This document shows positions 1 through 10,079 of a stretch of DNA of 60,980 nucleotides, in pieces. Numbering within the stretch: the stretch's first letter is position 1; the number at the start of each line of letters is the position of its first letter. Origin of the DNA: Chara braunii (lineage: Eukaryota; Streptophyta; Charophyceae; Charales; Characeae); contig BFEA01000512.1 in NCBI GenBank assembly GCA_003427395.1, forward strand, positions 961,918 through 1,022,897, given 5' to 3'. Under the pieces are notes generated by a model. It had not been told where the DNA came from. It ran no database searches and saw nothing but the letters and a program-made list of their open reading frames with translations. Made by a program: the position numbers and the translations under genes.

Positions 1-1040
1 TCACGCCCCAACAGATCTAGTGATTCGCGAATTCCAACAGAAATACCTGCTGCAATTCGGAACCCCGAAGACTCTTGTGAGTGATCGGGATCCGCATTTC
101 ATAAGCAGTGAATGGAAGGATTTCACGTCCCACCCCGAAGCCAACGGTTTGGCTGAGGAGATCAACCAGACTGTATTCCAACTTCTCCGTGCGTGAAACA
201 TGGGATGAAGAGTTGTATTCTGTCAAGGGGTTGTATAACAACTCTGTCCATTCTGCCACCGCCATGACACCCAACAGGTTGCACTACAGTTGGCAGATCC
301 GTAATCCGCTCTCCTACTTATTCCCTGAGCAGTCCGTTGGCTTAACACCCGGCAGGCCCGACTTCAGGGCTAAGTATGATCGCTTGCTCAAAGTTGTTGT
401 TGCAGCTATGACCAAGCGACAGCATGCCATGATCCACCATGCAAACAAAAAGCGCCGACCATCGGAGATTCAGGTAGGAAGCTATATCTGGGTGAAGATG
501 TCTGAATTCTCAGAGGAGGAGGGAGTCTCACGCAAACTCCTCCCACTCTACTACGGGCCTTGGGAAGTTTTGGATGTAATTGGGGAAGATCACTTTTGGC
601 CCTTCGTACGTTGTAGACGTGCCAGCTCACCTGCGCACATATCATGTGTTCCATGCATCTAAATTGTACCTCCATCATGATGCCGAGACATTCGATTACC
701 GCGAAGATATGATCCCTCGCGCAATCAAGGGCGGGCATGAGATAGATAGAATTAAATAGCATGTAGGTAAGGGGAGAAACAGACAGTACCAGGTTCATTT
801 CATGTATCACATGTTAGACCATCTCTACTGGATCTCCAAACAGGAACTGCTACGCAACGCACCGCGTGTTGTTAAAGCTTACGAGCGACAGATCACCGCT
901 AACGCCACACCGAAGATCTCAACAAGGCTCTATGCAGTAGAGTACTCCAGGAATCTCTTTGCCTTGCTCGCCTACGATGCGTTTGCCGAGGACTCAGAAT
1001 GAGTTACTCGCTCGAAGGGACCTCGCTCTTGAGAAGGGGG
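1..1040 (+). pseudogene. Ty3/gypsy pol 3' remnant: integrase core end plus chromodomain
   Basis: This is the C-terminal end of a retrotransposon polyprotein whose integrase would insert cDNA into chromatin. The first 200 bases read LVSDRDPHFISSEWKDF, which carries the second catalytic Asp of the D,D35E core. They then jump to HPEANGLAEEINQ, so a short segment between the two motifs has been deleted. A stop and a frame change follow near base 197. The next frame gives WDEELYSVKGLYNNSVHS and a DNA-binding tail (VGSYIWVKMSEF, YYGPWEVL). A second frame change near base 600 leads into VVDVPAHLRTYHVFHASKL. A chromodomain-like stretch (YQVHFMYHMLDHLYWISKQ) ends before base 1002. The element starts upstream of the window and is inactive. 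It belongs with the LTR that follows. Confidence 0.85.
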
Positions 1041-1043
1041 TAG
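1031..1043 (+). other. Polypurine tract before the 3' LTR
   Basis: A purine run (gagaaggggg) lies directly before TGTGATAACCC. In LTR retrotransposons a polypurine tract primes plus-strand DNA synthesis and abuts the 3' LTR. Position and orientation agree with the integrase remnant just upstream. Confidence 0.6.
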
Positions 1044-2326
1044 TGTGATAACCCGTCCAGACACGGACTGAAACACACAGCTGATAGACTGAATGCCCTA
1101 CTGAGTTCCCGCCTGCTAAGTCTGTGTGTGTGTGTGTGTGTGCTTGCTGGACTGCATGTCTGCCTGAGTGCTGGTTGGCTTGCGTGTGTGTGACTGTGCT
1201 TGTCTGAGTGCTGGTTGGTACGAGTGTGTGTGTGGCCCGCCAGGGCACTTGTTCGTTCGTTGGGCCCTCAGGGCCGGTACTTACCTGTGGCCGTGGCTTC
1301 GAAGGGTTGCAGCAGGGAAAAAGCACTCAAGTAGCAGGTAGGCCGGTACCGCACCCGACAGGGGGGTAAATANGGCCGTGGCTTCGAAGGGTTGCAGCAG
1401 GGAAAAAGCACTCAAGTAGCAGGTAGGCCGGTACCGCACCCGACAGGGGGGTAAATATGCAGGTACCGGAGGCCGAGCAGAAGAAGACAAAAGTGGTATT
1501 TTTAGAGGCCGGTAGTGTAGGCTAGGTCTAGCGGGTACCAGTCTGAGTCTAGGGCCTGTAGGGGCAATATCAGAGTCTGCAATGATGTTCCCTCCAAAAA
1601 GAGGAGGAGGTACCGGTTGCTTGGGAAGGCCAGCGGCCTGGAAGTCACCGCCCAAGAGGCAAAGCAGGCCGCTATATCTTCCGGCCGGGTGGAAGACCCA
1701 GCCTCTTTTTCCGTGTGCAAATTTGGCGACACACTGGTGGAGCGCTGGAGGGAGCAGCGCTGGGTTGGAGCTGCGCTGTTGGGGAGGAAGAAGAAGGACA
1801 AGAGGGAGGAAGGAGGAGGAAGAAGGAAGGAAGGGGGAGGAGCGCCAGGGGTACTTACCTTGCTATGGTGGCAGCCATCTTCATCACCTTGGTGGGCGCT
1901 GCAGCAAGGAGTCCCCAGCCGGGGAGAGCCACACCAAGAAGCTTCAGGGCAAGGTTGGGCATGGCGGCCTGAGTCCGAGCAGCCATAGCTGCTTTGAGTT
2001 GTCCTTTGGGCATCGGAGCAAGGCCTAGTAGTCCGCCATAGCCTCGGCCTATGAGAGTGAAGTGTGGGAGAGGCGGCCATGGCTGTGGTGGACCTTGAGT
2101 GATACCTGCAGTAGAAAAGGGACTCGGACATGATTCTGGACCAGTCATTCAACATTGTATTATTATTTCTTGTACGAATAAGAGAAGGGGGAGATAAGGA
2201 GGAGGAGATTGTTGGGCGAAGAAGAAGAGCCTTGTCATTGTCTTTGCTGGTGTACATCTTCTTCTTCTTCTCTCTTACTTCTTCTTCTTCTACTACTCCT
2301 CTCTCACCTCTCAAGCTCATTCATTT
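1044..2326 (+). repeat. 3' LTR of the plus-strand gypsy remnant (right edge approximate)
   Basis: The LTR starts TGTGATAACCCG right after the polypurine tract. It contains a (TG)n run near 1123-1141 and a duplicated 84-bp block beside an N at 1373. It also holds GCCATAGC motifs near 1982 and 2036, a purine-rich stretch near 1790-1850 and a pyrimidine-rich end at 2265-2325. The right edge is placed where minus-strand integrase coding of the neighbouring element begins, because no partner LTR is present for comparison. No target-site duplication could be checked. Confidence 0.55.
1289..1457 (+). repeat. 84-bp perfect direct duplication flanking a single N
   Basis: Bases 1289-1372 and 1374-1457 look identical by eye, separated only by an N at 1373. 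Both run from ggccgtggcttcg to ggggggtaaata. Perfect identity on both sides of an N is typical of two contig ends that overlap but were joined with a placeholder. I therefore read it as a scaffolding artefact and not as a biological repeat. Confidence 0.8.
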
Positions 2327-3655
2327 CTTTCTGAAATTGGATGGCATTGTACATTCCAGTGGATGTGTATCTCGCAATTGGCCAGGGTCATAACATTTAA
2401 CAACAAATTCTATGCTGCCAGGTGCTGCAGTGGGTTGCCTTTCTAATAGTAGGAAGTCAAGTGCAGTTCTAAGCTTCCAACCAAGGTGTAGCTGGTTGGG
2501 GGTCATACTAGTAGTACCGTGCACAGCATTGTTGTACATGTTGGTGACGAGAGGTAACTTCTCGTCCCAGTCATCCTGACTTGGCTTAATATAATGTCGA
2601 AGCAGGTGCTGTACTACCCAGTTCATCTGTTCTGCTTGGCATTTGACTCAGGGTGATTCTTTGACGTCATTTGGAGCTTGGTACCCATTTGTTCAGCTGT
2701 CGACTGCCACAGTTCGCTGGTAAACCTTACATCCCTGTCACTTACTATTGACGTAGGTAGTCCGAAATCCCTGATCCAGTTATCCAGAAACAGTTTGATG
2801 ACATAGTCCGTTTTAGCAGTTTTTGGCATAGCGATCAATCTTGCATACTTAGTAAAGTGGTCCACTATTACGAAGATGTGCCTTTTGCCAGACTTACTGG
2901 TCACAAGAGTATCCATGAAGTCCATGGACACACTCTGACCACGTCGTGCAGGAATCGGCAAGGGCTTGATGAGCCCAAGTGGAGCTTGAGTCCTAGGTTT
3001 GTTCCTTTGACATACCTGGCAAGTTTCAACATACTTTTTCGCATCTTGCATCATAGTGGGCCACCAAGACTTCTGCACTAAGTTAGCTGAAGTCTTTTTA
3101 TAGCCAAAATGATCAGTTGCATCATGACATTCCCCTAAAAATAAACTACGCAAAGACTCGCTACTGGGAACACACAATCTTTTATTCCCTGCCTTCACAA
3201 GAAACAGCAAGTCGTCTACCATCGTAAATTCATCCAAAGTCTTTTTGTCCTTGGTTTGAAATCTACGGATGATCTCAGACATAACTGGATCTTGCTGATA
3301 GGCATCCACCAATAATCGAGTTAAGTCGCTGGATATGCCAAATTCAGTCACTAGTGCGCCCAGATAATCTGCCCGACGAGATAGTGCATCAACTACTTTG
3401 TTGTACTCACCCTTGATTGGATAGTCATACATGTCTATCACTTGTATCCATCGCTTGAGTGCGTCGGAGAGTACCGGCTGTGTCTTAATCCAACACAAGG
3501 TCTCATGGTCAGATCTCACATAGAAAAATCAGCCAAGGAGATAGTGTCTCCAATGTACCAACGCTCTATATAGGGCATAGAGCTCATGCTCGTAAGTGGA
3601 CCTGGCTAGTTTCTGAGATGGCATCTTTTTACTCGTATACTCGATAGGTCTCAAC
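2327..3655 (-). pseudogene. Element 1: RNase H C-terminal part and integrase
   Basis: From 3655 downward the reading gives the end of RNase H (LRPIEYTSKKM, STYEHELYALYRALVHWRHY). A TGA at 3531-3529 interrupts LLG-stop-FFYVRSDHETL. Integrase follows. The HHCC zinc-binding region shows CHDATDHFG and CQVCQRNK. The catalytic core shows SMDFMDTLV (first Asp), IVSDRDVRF (second Asp) and a weakened HPESNAKQ where the Glu region should be. A one-base shift near 2625 moves the frame to WVVQHLLRHYIKPSQDDW and the YNNAVHGTTSMTPN region. Homology is lost by about 2330, so the DNA-binding tail and chromodomain are absent. Confidence 0.88.
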
Positions 3656-5059
3656 CATGGTTGCCCCAGACTCGGACATCCAGACACCGGACATAAGGCC
3701 CGAACCCATGTCTGGATTAATCCGGACGTCCGGTACTCCAGACACCGATCCGGACAACCGGACAGACGGAACTGGACGGTCCGATTATGAATGAACACGT
3801 CCGGATGTCCGAATTAAAAAAAAAAAAAGAAAAAAAAAAAACAGACACACTGCTGTAGGCAGGGTCACCAGCCCGTACGTACGGAGGTCCCCGGGCAGAC
3901 CTCCGTACGTACGGGCGTTCGGGGTCCCGTACGGGGTCCGAACCTGACAGCGTTCGGCCCCCGCCAAAAATAATTTATTTTTTTTCTGAATTTTTTTTTG
4001 TGAGTTCTCTATGATGTAAGGTACATCCCTGTTAATTTTCAAGTCATTTGGCTAAGCCAAATAAGAATTAAAAATCGCCAAAGATGGCGGTGTCAAAACG
4101 TGCTCGCCCATATGTTTTTTCACCTTTTACTTTTTGTTTTCACTTTAGTTCGGGGTCTAAACAATTCTATTATTTTTTGAAACTTTTTTAGTGGGTTTTG
4201 TATTATGTGAAGTACACATCTGTAAAATTTCAGGGCATTTAGCTATGCCAAAAAAAAAATGAAAAATCGCCAAGGATGGCGGTGTCGAAAACATGCTCGC
4301 ACACTTACTAAATTTAATTCTCTTTTTATTTCTATTTATTTTTATTATTAGTATTTGTTTTCTGTATTTTATTTTGATTTCAAATTTGGTAAGGAATTCG
4401 GATGTAATGCTCAGGCAAATCTTGTTTAATTTATTTTTCTCCATAACATATCTTTTTTTCAGAATTTTTTGATGACTTGTTTTTTTTTTTTTTTTTTTTT
4501 TTTTTTTCCGAGTCCGGCCCGAACGGCCGAACGTATCCCCAAAGGGTCCCTTTTCTCAGAGTGATGCACACACACACACACAGATCACTTTTCTCAGAGT
4601 TGTCGCTAACTCTGGGCGATGTCATGAATCCTTATCCATCAGGCAAATGAATCCTGTGCAGACTATCCGGGTTCAACCTCCTGATGAGTCGGTGAAAGTC
4701 CGACGAAACAGTGGCACAATCATGCTTTTTTTGTGTATAGGGAATATGACACCACACACACACACACAACCGATTCTCCTTGGCCCGCTCAAACTCACCC
4801 TAAATTGCAAGGACAGGCCCTTCAGGGCCGGTCCGGTTGGCCCAACAGTGCACCAAAAACTGCGCCAACAATTTTCGGGGGTCCACCAGGCACTGGAAAA
4901 TCACCTGGGGACCCCAATTTTTTATTTCGAATTTTCCCAAAAATGGGGCCCAACCGAACCCCTCAAACCGGACACAGGATCCGGACATCCAGACCGGACC
5001 GTCTGGATCCCAGACCGGACCGTCTGGATCCCGATCCGGACGTCCAGTTGACAACCATG
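3656..5059. mobile_element. Non-autonomous hAT-type element (1.4 kb) inside element 1
   Basis: The host RNase H frame reads KKLRP before the insert and RPIEY after it, so the empty site can be reconstructed. The insert starts CATGGTTG and ends CAACCATG, an 8-bp terminal inverted repeat. It is flanked by the 8-bp direct repeat GTCTCAAC at 3648-3655 and 5060-5067. A CA...TG terminus with an 8-bp duplication is the hAT pattern. Both subterminal regions are packed with TCCGGAC/GTCCGG motifs, typical of transposase-binding sites. The middle is AT-rich with long A and T runs, a CA run and a roughly 190-bp internal repeat. It has no transposase gene, so it would need a partner element. Confidence 0.8.
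3975..4300. repeat. Two diverged copies of a ~190-bp unit within the hAT-type element
   Basis: Two blocks share an ordered set of words: a TTTTTTCTGAA-like start, a TTNTGTATTATGTNAAGTAC-like middle, CATTTGGCTAAGCC / CATTTAGCTATGCC, and AAAATCGCCAAAGATGGCGG / AAAATCGCCAAGGATGGCGG. The GCCAA(A/G)GATGGCGG landmarks lie near 4078 and 4268. The beginning of a third copy may lie near 4443. The repeat is internal to the element and non-coding. Confidence 0.6.
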
Positions 5060-6112
5060 GTCTCAACTTTTTCCCCTCCTTTTGCGCAAGGACCGCGCCT
5101 ATGCCATATTGGCTGGCGTCTGTGGTCACGACAAAGGGCTGGTCCAGATCCGAGAGCTTGAGGACTTCATAGTGTGTTAGAGCATACTTCAATTTCTTGA
5201 AGGCTGCCTCACACTCTTCTGTCCATTCCGAAGGGGTGTCAAGTCGAGTTATTAGATCTGTTAGTAGGGAAGCTATAGTACTATAATTCTTCACAAACGG
5301 GCGATAATAGCCCGTCATCCCCAAAAACGATCTGACCTCAGTAACAGTCTGAGGTCTGGGCCAGTCACGTATGCTGGCCACCTTGGCATCATCCGGCCTC
5401 AGTCCATCTACTGAGATTTCATGACCCAAGTACAAGATCTTGGTGCGACCAAACTCGCATTTCTCCGAGTTAACCTTATACTGGTGCTGTCTTAGAAGAC
5501 CTAGCACTATTTTCAAGTGCTCAGCGTGCTCCTCTACAATCCTACTAAAGATAAGAATATCGTCGAGGTACACGATGATAAACTTGTCTAAGTACTTATG
5601 AAAAATCTTGTTCATCGCGTGCTGGAACGCACCAGGTGCATTGCATAGGCCAAAGGGCATCACCACAAACCGTACCTGGTCTGAAATGCGGTTTTGTGCT
5701 GGTCCTCAGGTCTAATGGCAATTTGATGGTATCCGGACTTCAAATCTATCTTGGTGAAGTACCGACATCCCCGCACTCTATCCAAGAGGTCGTCGATGCG
5801 GGGTAGGGGCTCCGCGTTCTTAACGGTGATGGCATTGAGGTCCCTATAGTCAATGCACATCCTCAAGGTACCTCCCTTCTTCGATATGAATAGGACAGGA
5901 GCGTCGTAAGGGGAGGTACTAGGCCGAATCCATCCCTTCTCTGTGAGCTCCTTGAGCTGGCGGCGGAGCTCATCTAACTCCGCAGGAGACATCCTATAGA
6001 TTCGTCACCTAGGCACCTTACTACCTGGGACCACCTTTATTGCATGGACAACCTCCCTTTCTACCACGCCTGTGGGCTCCTCAAAAATGTCTGAATATTG
6101 AGCGACGATTCA
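5060..6112 (-). pseudogene. Element 1: reverse transcriptase and RNase H N-terminal part
   Basis: Reading down from 6112, the linker contains YSDIFEEPTGVVE, then an in-frame TGA at 6007-6005 and [16 protein letters not shown]. The RT fingers and palm follow: [28 protein letters not shown] and [12 protein letters not shown] small deletion with frame change falls at TRYG / [12 protein letters not shown] near 5660. The catalytic box is YLDD (FIIVYLDDILIFSR), the common gypsy form of YxDD. The connection domain (LGHEISVDGL, RSFLGMTGYYR) leads into RNase H with TTDASQYGIGAVL, whose Asp is a catalytic residue. RNase H is then cut by the hAT-type insertion. Confidence 0.9.
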
Positions 6113-6660
6113 TTCTATCTCTAGGGGTGTTTTTACGGTCTCCCCTTTCTCAGAGACAAATACTAGACACATGCCCTCCATGTGATTCTGCTTATAATAG
6201 TTATAAAGAGATGATGCACACATGCACCCGTAGTTTTCTATCAGACTGCTAGCTTTAAACTTCTGCAATCTAACAGATCTACAGTTGGGCAATTTGTGAA
6301 TCAACACCTTTCTATCCCAGTCAAATTGCGGTTGCGCGACCTCGAGGTAGTACATACCTAGGAGCACGTCGCCAACCAGGAAGGAGATTTTATGGCTCAC
6401 TTCCCCTCCTCCATAGGAGAAGGTACAGACTACGTCCTTGACATAGTCTTTTACCAACATTTGGTGCTTGTTGGCCAGCGTAGAAGCTACAGTTCTGCTA
6501 AGCCGCTGCACTTGGTCCCCTAAGCGCAGTCTATCCACACAAGCACGACTAGTGAAGTTCCGTGTACAGCCTATGTCTGCGAAGGCGCCAACTTTGCGGC
6601 CACCTACATCAACCTCATAATGAAATGTTCACCCTTTGGACCTCTACTGATCATCGCCCA
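6113..6660 (-). pseudogene. Element 1: retropepsin-type aspartic protease
   Basis: The segment just downstream of gag reads HYEVDVGGRKVGAFADIGCTR and continues RACVDRLRLGDQVQRLSR. In gypsy proteases the active-site loop is D-S/T-G. Here it reads D-I-G, so the Thr/Ser position has changed. The later LVGDVLLGMYYLE matches the second half of the fold, where most relatives have LG(M/V)xWL. The frame ends at a TGA (6112-6110) directly before the RT linker. A frame shift near 6630 separates it from the spacer after gag. Confidence 0.75.
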
Positions 6661-6851
6661 AGAGTCCCTGGGGTTGTTCCCTGACCACTCAGTCTCTAAC
6701 TCTTCTAGGGCCTCAGACACATCTCTCGAACAGAGTGTCGATGGGTCTGAATGTGTCTGCGGGGCAATACGTGGGTCACTAGCCTTGGACAACGCCTGAA
6801 CTGGGAAAGGCAACGTTACCACTTCATCGCGAGTAAGAGCGGCTAAAACTC
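6661..6851 (-). pseudogene. Element 1: gag-pol spacer
   Basis: Between the end of gag (stop at 6852) and the protease lies an open, serine- and glutamate-rich stretch (MVTLPFPVQALSKASDP, SEALEELETEWSGN). I recognise no domain. In related elements this region links the nucleocapsid to the protease and is poorly conserved. Confidence 0.5.
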
Positions 6852-8795
6852 CTATTGGCCCGAGGTGTTTCCCTGCGAAGTGCTCGCAGAAGCATTGCTA
6901 GAGTTTGAAGAAAGTCCCACCACCGTTGGTGAGGCTATCCTCGTGGTGACCTTCTTGCCTCGACACGATCTAGACGTGTGGCCAAAGTTGCCACAGTACA
7001 TACACGTGCCCCTGACAACTCGATCCCTCCAAACCTCGTACTCTAAACCAAGTTTCACCCAAGCGGGTGTTCCTTGGTCGCCCTGACCCGTAGACCGGCC
7101 TACCTTCTTCTTCCCGGTCCCCCTAGCCTTTTCCTTGATGGGTGCCACGACTCCCCCATCCGAAGTCTCACAGGCCCCATCATGCTCTGTCTCCTCCCCA
7201 AGGTCTGGGAAATCGTCAATTTTTGTCGCTTGACCATCGTGGTCGACGAACATTAGTTGACCTTCCTTTTTCCAATCCTAGGGTAGCCTCTTTCTCCTAC
7301 CATCTCCCTGACTCTGATGCGCAGATCCCAATTTTGTCTCTATATCTAAGGCCTTCTTGTTGAAAGAGGCGAAGTTGTGCTGCTCGACATAGGCCTCGTC
7401 TACCAGCTTTGTCCTGACCTATGAAGGTAGACATCTAAGGTAATCCGTGAGGAGTACCTGCTGGTCATAGCGCACACCAGGTACCACGAGCAGACGTTCT
7501 ACGGTATCCGTTAGCTGTCGAACATTCTTGTACCTTCTGGCACAGAGACTGTTGATTGCATCGGTAGCCTTTTGAGCCCCTTGAGGGTCATGCCACCTAT
7601 TGTACACGGACCGTACAAACTCTTCCAATGTCTGGGCCTGGGCCCAAGCATCGAAGTTCTGACCGTAGCCCTGCTGTTGCGGTAGGCCATTCAACCAACG
7701 GGCTGCTGACCCCTCTAAAAAGGAGGCAGCCACAACAACTTCTTGCTCTGGCCTGGTAAGCTTGTGCCTTACATAGGTAGGCACCGTCCTTACCCAGGTA
7801 TCCAAATCCTCGTCCTTCTTCCTGTCGCCGAAGAAGGGCTTAGAACTTAGCAAGGGTATTTTGGGCATCCGTTGCATAGGCTGCATTGGCCCAGGTGCTT
7901 GTTGCAGTGGCTGCATAGCCACTGAAACAGGTTGATGCACACTAACATGGGCCCGACTTGACAGTGGGACTGTAGTAACCACTGTCGTCGATGGTACGGC
8001 TGAGACTCTATGAACCGGACCACTATTTGCTACAAAACCATCTGGAGGGGGCATGCCAAACATAGGTGAGAATGGAGGCCCTACCGGCGGCAGCGACACT
8101 AATGGCCCCGCACCCGAAGGGGGAGCTACAGCATACTGAGGCTGCCTCATCATGGGACGAGGAGCCTGCAGTGCAGCCAGAATCTGCTTCTGGCCTGCCA
8201 TTAATTCAGCCAGCACTTCCTGCTGGACAGCCTGCACTTCTGCCACACGAAGAAGCGAGTTGCGCAACGCTCGTATCGCAGGGTCAAGCGCTGACTCGTC
8301 TAATGCTTCTAATCTGCCTAGCTCCTCTCTCCTACTACCTAGTCTAGCTTTTTTCATGATTTTTCTTCTTCTCCTCTCTGCTGCCTCATCCAATTGCCGT
8401 TGTAACTCATCCTGAAGTTCTTCTGCTTGGAGGATTTCATAATCCTCCAGCGTGAGTTAAGTCTGTTGGCTGACTTGTAAGCCAGCACTCTGGCTAATGG
8501 ACCCCTGAGAACCACTCTGACTAACTCCTGACGAAGTGGCCTGTGAAGAGGCCTGCGACATGGTAGATGAAGTAGCCATGGTCGTACCGGTGCTAGCTGA
8601 AATCCTAGACTTGGCACTATCCTCAACTACCCTCGCTCTCCTTCCCGCTGCTCTCTCTCTAGCCTCTCTCCACAATCTCCTCTCGTCTCCTAGACCTAAC
8701 TCCAGGAAAGTCAAAGGTTGACTGCGAGCAGTTCCACGAGTAGTCCTACGGTCGTCCACTAACAACTCCTCCTCACTAGTGCTTGCATCACTCAT
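6852..8795 (-). pseudogene. Element 1: gag (capsid and nucleocapsid) with three in-frame stops
   Basis: Gag would build the virus-like particle and bind the RNA genome. The frame starts MSDASTSEEELLVDD at 8795 and stays in one frame to 6852. It is broken only by TAA at 8459-8457, TAG at 7421-7419 and TAG at 7280-7278. The order is: a serine-rich start, a charged helical segment (LQDELQRQLDEAAERRRRK), a proline- and glutamine-rich linker, and a capsid-like retrotransposon gag domain. That domain shows PLLSSKPFFGDRKKDEDLDTW and FLEGSAARWLNGL. A zinc knuckle follows (CMYCGNFGHTSRSC, a perfect C-x2-C-x4-H-x4-C). The lack of frameshifts over 1.9 kb suggests fairly recent loss of function. Confidence 0.88.
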
Positions 8796-10061
8796 GAGCT
8801 ACAGTGTGTGTGATCTAAACTCAAATCCACACTAAATCCTACCTTAGCCTGACATACAGCCGATTACAAATCACAACTAATTTCGTTCGACCTGAACAGA
8901 AACAGTTAGGTGATGTAGTAACAACTAATGTCAGATCCTACAAGAAATATCACATCTATTTTTCGATTACTCTGGAATAGATTGCAATGCAGCAAAGAAC
9001 TAATCTGTCTGCAGTTGTCTGTCAGTTGTTAGTCAAGTCTGTAACAACTAAATAATCAAGAATAGAAATAATATCTCCTGTTGGAGATGTATACTGGATG
9101 GCAGATTGTCTAATAATTGCCACTGTGAACAGTTACCGAAATCCCCCCTCCCCCTGTATCCTTCTTGAGTTGTCACTTTGTGTCAACGCCCTGAACATCT
9201 GGTTGAGCACCATGTCTGAAGGTGTGCAATCCGGCCCACCCCTGTGCCCCAAGTCAATGCCGAACCTGCCAGCCCCTGCACATTATTTACCCTCGCATGC
9301 AACGAGCCTTACACCTGGTTTGATCTGGCTGATCAGGAGGCATTTAAGGAGATCCCCCGTAACTCCTCAGGAATTATTTAATGTCGCGGACAGGACGACG
9401 ATCACAGCCAGAGTCAACACCGAGTCCCCGCCAGAAATATTTAAAGACGGTCTGGTAAGCGTCTGTTCAAAGGGTTGGCATGCCCTGCATGACCTCTATT
9501 GCGCAAGCAGCAGAACCAAGGACTTGCGGCAAAGCATGCGTGTACTAGTCCCAACGGGTTGGCATGGTGATCGTGACCCGAGTGCTTCGTCCAGGGCCCT
9601 TCAGAGTCTTCGCCCGTCTCCCACCGGCTTGCTGCCCAGGAAGAATGTCGACTCTCAAGGTTGAGCGCTCGGGACACCTCACATCGAGAGGACTCTCAAG
9701 ACAAGACTCACTTCCTCACGGTAAGAAGTAATGCAGAGGGTAGATAAGGAAGAGAGCAACGTACCACATAATGCTGCCCCCAACCACAGATTTCACACCG
9801 GCAACCTGATGTGCATTTATGATGACCGGTCTTTGCCTCGGCACAACCAACAGCAGAAATGCAGTTCCACCTCGGCTTAATATGCCACATCAGCGAGCTC
9901 TCATCATCCAGCATACACCCCGTACGTCACCACATAGCTTCCTGGCGCGCCCACACGACCCTGGGCCGCCCTACATTCAACGCCCAAGCCTTATCACTGC
10001 CCCACATCTCATGCGAAGCACCAAACAACTATTGCAAAGAACCAATGAAGCGCAATATGAA
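8796..10061 (-). other. Element 1: untranslated leader between PBS and gag
   Basis: No coding signature is visible over 1.27 kb. The notable part is 9330-9408. It matches 37737-37813 in the leader of element 2 at roughly 90% by eye and can fold into a hairpin. In LTR retrotransposons this interval holds packaging and dimerisation signals. Confidence 0.6.
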
Positions 10062-10077
10062 CCAGCTCCGATACCAA
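10062..10077 (-). promoter_or_regulatory. Element 1 primer binding site (tRNA-iMet type)
   Basis: On the minus strand the site reads TTGGTATCGGAGCTGG, two bases after the LTR end CCTTGCA. It matches the plant initiator-Met tRNA primer sequence TGGTATCAGAGC with one change (A to G). The same variant is used by element 3. Confidence 0.85.
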
Positions 10078-10079
10078 AT

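Noticed and set aside
1502-2320. 272-codon minus-strand frame across the LTR
   Set aside because: Antisense to an LTR, serine/proline-rich through pyrimidine tracts, and no domain.
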